The notes below the pieces were generated by a model that was not told the origin of the DNA, did not search any database, and worked only from the letters and a program-made list of their open reading frames with translations. DNA of 5,646 bases from an uncultured Oscillospiraceae bacterium (GTDB taxonomy: Bacteria > Bacillota > Clostridia > Oscillospirales > Acutalibacteraceae), in NCBI GenBank assembly GCA_900553525.1, contig USDZ01000118.1, positions 1 through 5,646 of the forward strand. The letters run 5' to 3'. The translations under genes were made by a program, and so were the position numbers. Below are positions 5,203 to 5,646 of the stretch, piece after piece. Every line of letters begins with the position of its first letter. Position 1 is the stretch's first letter.

Positions 5203-5246
5203 TTTTATTTTATATTTATATTGTTGTATATAAATATAAAATAAAA
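5203..5246. repeat. Perfect 18-bp A/T-only inverted repeat over the lipoprotein transcription start
   Basis: TTTTATTTTATATTTATA (5203-5220) and its exact complement at 5229-5246 are separated by 8 bases. The repeat covers the -10 box and predicted start of the lipoprotein promoter, roughly -20 to +24. That is where a dimeric repressor would bind. It could also extrude as a cruciform. Since the start falls in the central spacer, only one arm would be in the mRNA, so a DNA-level role is more likely than an RNA hairpin. Confidence 0.6.
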
Positions 5247-5261
5247 AGCATTGATTGTCAA
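5233..5261 (-). promoter_or_regulatory. Promoter of the lipoprotein gene
   Basis: On the minus strand a perfect TTGACA (5256-5261) is followed by exactly 17 bases and TATATT (5233-5238). The start is expected near 5226, giving a leader of about 50 bases with GAGGT before the ATG at 5176. Confidence 0.8.
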
Positions 5262-5379
5262 TAAAAATTTAGTATATTTATGGATTTTTCTTCCTATGTA
5301 CCGAGTTTGTTAAATAGTTTCACATATTAAGAAGAACTGTCTTCATATAATTCATTCCTTTAATATGGTTTGAGGTATA

Positions 5380-5415
5380 CATAAAGCAGCCGGGCCAACC
5401 ATGTGGTTGGCCCGG
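5380..5415 (-). repeat. Copy 2 of the 36-bp hairpin repeat
   Basis: CCGGGCCAACCA (5390-5401) pairs perfectly with 5404-5415. The unit matches 3952-3987 at 33 of 36 positions in the same orientation, and two of the three changes lie outside the hairpin. On the minus strand the stem is followed by CTGCTTTATG, a poor T run. It lies about 90 bases beyond a strong terminator for the right-edge gene, so a terminator role is less obvious here than for copy 1. Confidence 0.75.
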
Positions 5416-5497
5416 ACTTTCCGATATGGCGGCTTATACTATCCAGTACAACGAATAAAGAGAAACGGCATCTTTTCCTGTGTGAGCCCCGCCACTC

Positions 5498-5530
5498 AAA
5501 ACAAAACCCTGCGGCATTGACGCCGCAGGG
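5498..5530 (-). terminator. Intrinsic terminator of the right-edge gene
   Basis: CCCTGCGGC (5507-5515) pairs with 5522-5530, a 9-bp G+C-rich stem with a 6-base loop. On the minus strand it is followed by TTTTGTTTT. It starts 12 bases after the stop codon at 5543-5545. A shorter TTTT on the plus side (5533-5536) could give weak activity in the other direction. Confidence 0.9.
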
Positions 5531-5542
5531 CCTTTTGCATGA

Positions 5543-5646
5543 TTACCGCTTGCTGAACTGAGGAGCACGGCGCGCGGCCTTGAGACCGTACTTCAATCGT
5601 CTGAGCGATGATTTTCCTTGATATTCCGGGCTTTTTTGAGCCTCGG
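5543..5646 (-). CDS. C-terminal end of an unrecognised basic protein (partial)
   Basis: The minus strand carries 33 in-frame codons from the window edge to a TAA at 5543-5545. The last residues are strongly basic (SSLRRLKYGLKAARRAPQ, ending FSKR), as in nucleic-acid-binding or ribosome-associated proteins. The frame was chosen because the strong terminator follows 12 bases after its stop, and because one alternative frame has a TGA within the segment and the other runs past the terminator start. The fragment is too short to name a family. Confidence 0.6.
   Translation of the reverse strand, partial: EAQKSPEYQGKSSLRRLKYGLKAARRAPQFSKR

Larger units (their letters stand above)
5177..5542. other. 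Intergenic control region, no gene
   Basis: About 365 bases without a supportable gene lie between the lipoprotein start and the right-edge gene. They hold the lipoprotein promoter and A/T inverted repeat (5203-5261), a strongly A+T-rich stretch to about 5370, copy 2 of the hairpin repeat (5380-5415), and the terminator of the right-edge gene (5498-5530). In 5416-5497 I see nothing definite. Confidence 0.6.

Noticed and set aside
3952..5415. The two hairpin repeats as a CRISPR-like array
   Set aside because: Only two copies lie about 1.4 kb apart with genes between them, and no cas genes are present.

Overview
The window looks like ordinary chromosome of an anaerobic Firmicute of the Clostridia, probably an Oscillospiraceae-type gut bacterium. 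This rests on a fairly GC-rich backbone, AGGAG-type ribosome binding sites, sigma-A-like promoters, and an integrase-type transposase remnant of a kind I associate with that group. The taxonomic placement is inference. Almost everything reads on the minus strand; the exceptions are a partial gene at the far left and the transposase remnant.

Layout from left to right. Positions 2-181 hold the C-terminal end of a plus-strand membrane protein, closed by a strong terminator (187-219). About 370 bases with no convincing gene follow. Next comes an A+T-rich minus-strand gene for a class I SAM-dependent methyltransferase (591-1346) with its own promoter (1385-1413). Positions 1414-1910 are a patchwork of short open frames, a bidirectional terminator-like hairpin, a tRNA 3'-end-like fragment and short degenerate repeats. 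A complete tRNA-Leu(UAG) with encoded CCA (1951-2033) has a near-consensus promoter on one side and a 12-bp-stem terminator on the other. The best-conserved gene is ilvE (2216-3286), a branched-chain aminotransferase of the long 356-residue type, with promoter, structured leader and terminator all visible.

Upstream of ilvE lies a dead transposase (3483-3899) broken by a perfect 13-bp tandem duplication, a second frameshift and loss of its N-terminal part. To its right is a two-gene minus-strand unit: a lipoprotein of unknown function (4448-5176) followed by a small two-helix membrane protein (4013-4294, probable TTG start). This unit lies between two near-identical 36-bp repeats (3952-3987 and 5380-5415), each carrying a 12-bp-stem hairpin. 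The lipoprotein promoter overlaps a perfect 18-bp inverted repeat made only of A and T. The right edge holds the last 33 codons of an unrecognised minus-strand gene and its terminator.

The genes do not form one pathway. ilvE and the tRNA are housekeeping. The methyltransferase region beside the tRNA and the lipoprotein module beside the dead transposase look like accessory insertions. I see no CRISPR array, toxin-antitoxin pair, defence system or complete mobile element. The most interesting items are the control regions of ilvE and the lipoprotein, and the paired hairpin repeats.
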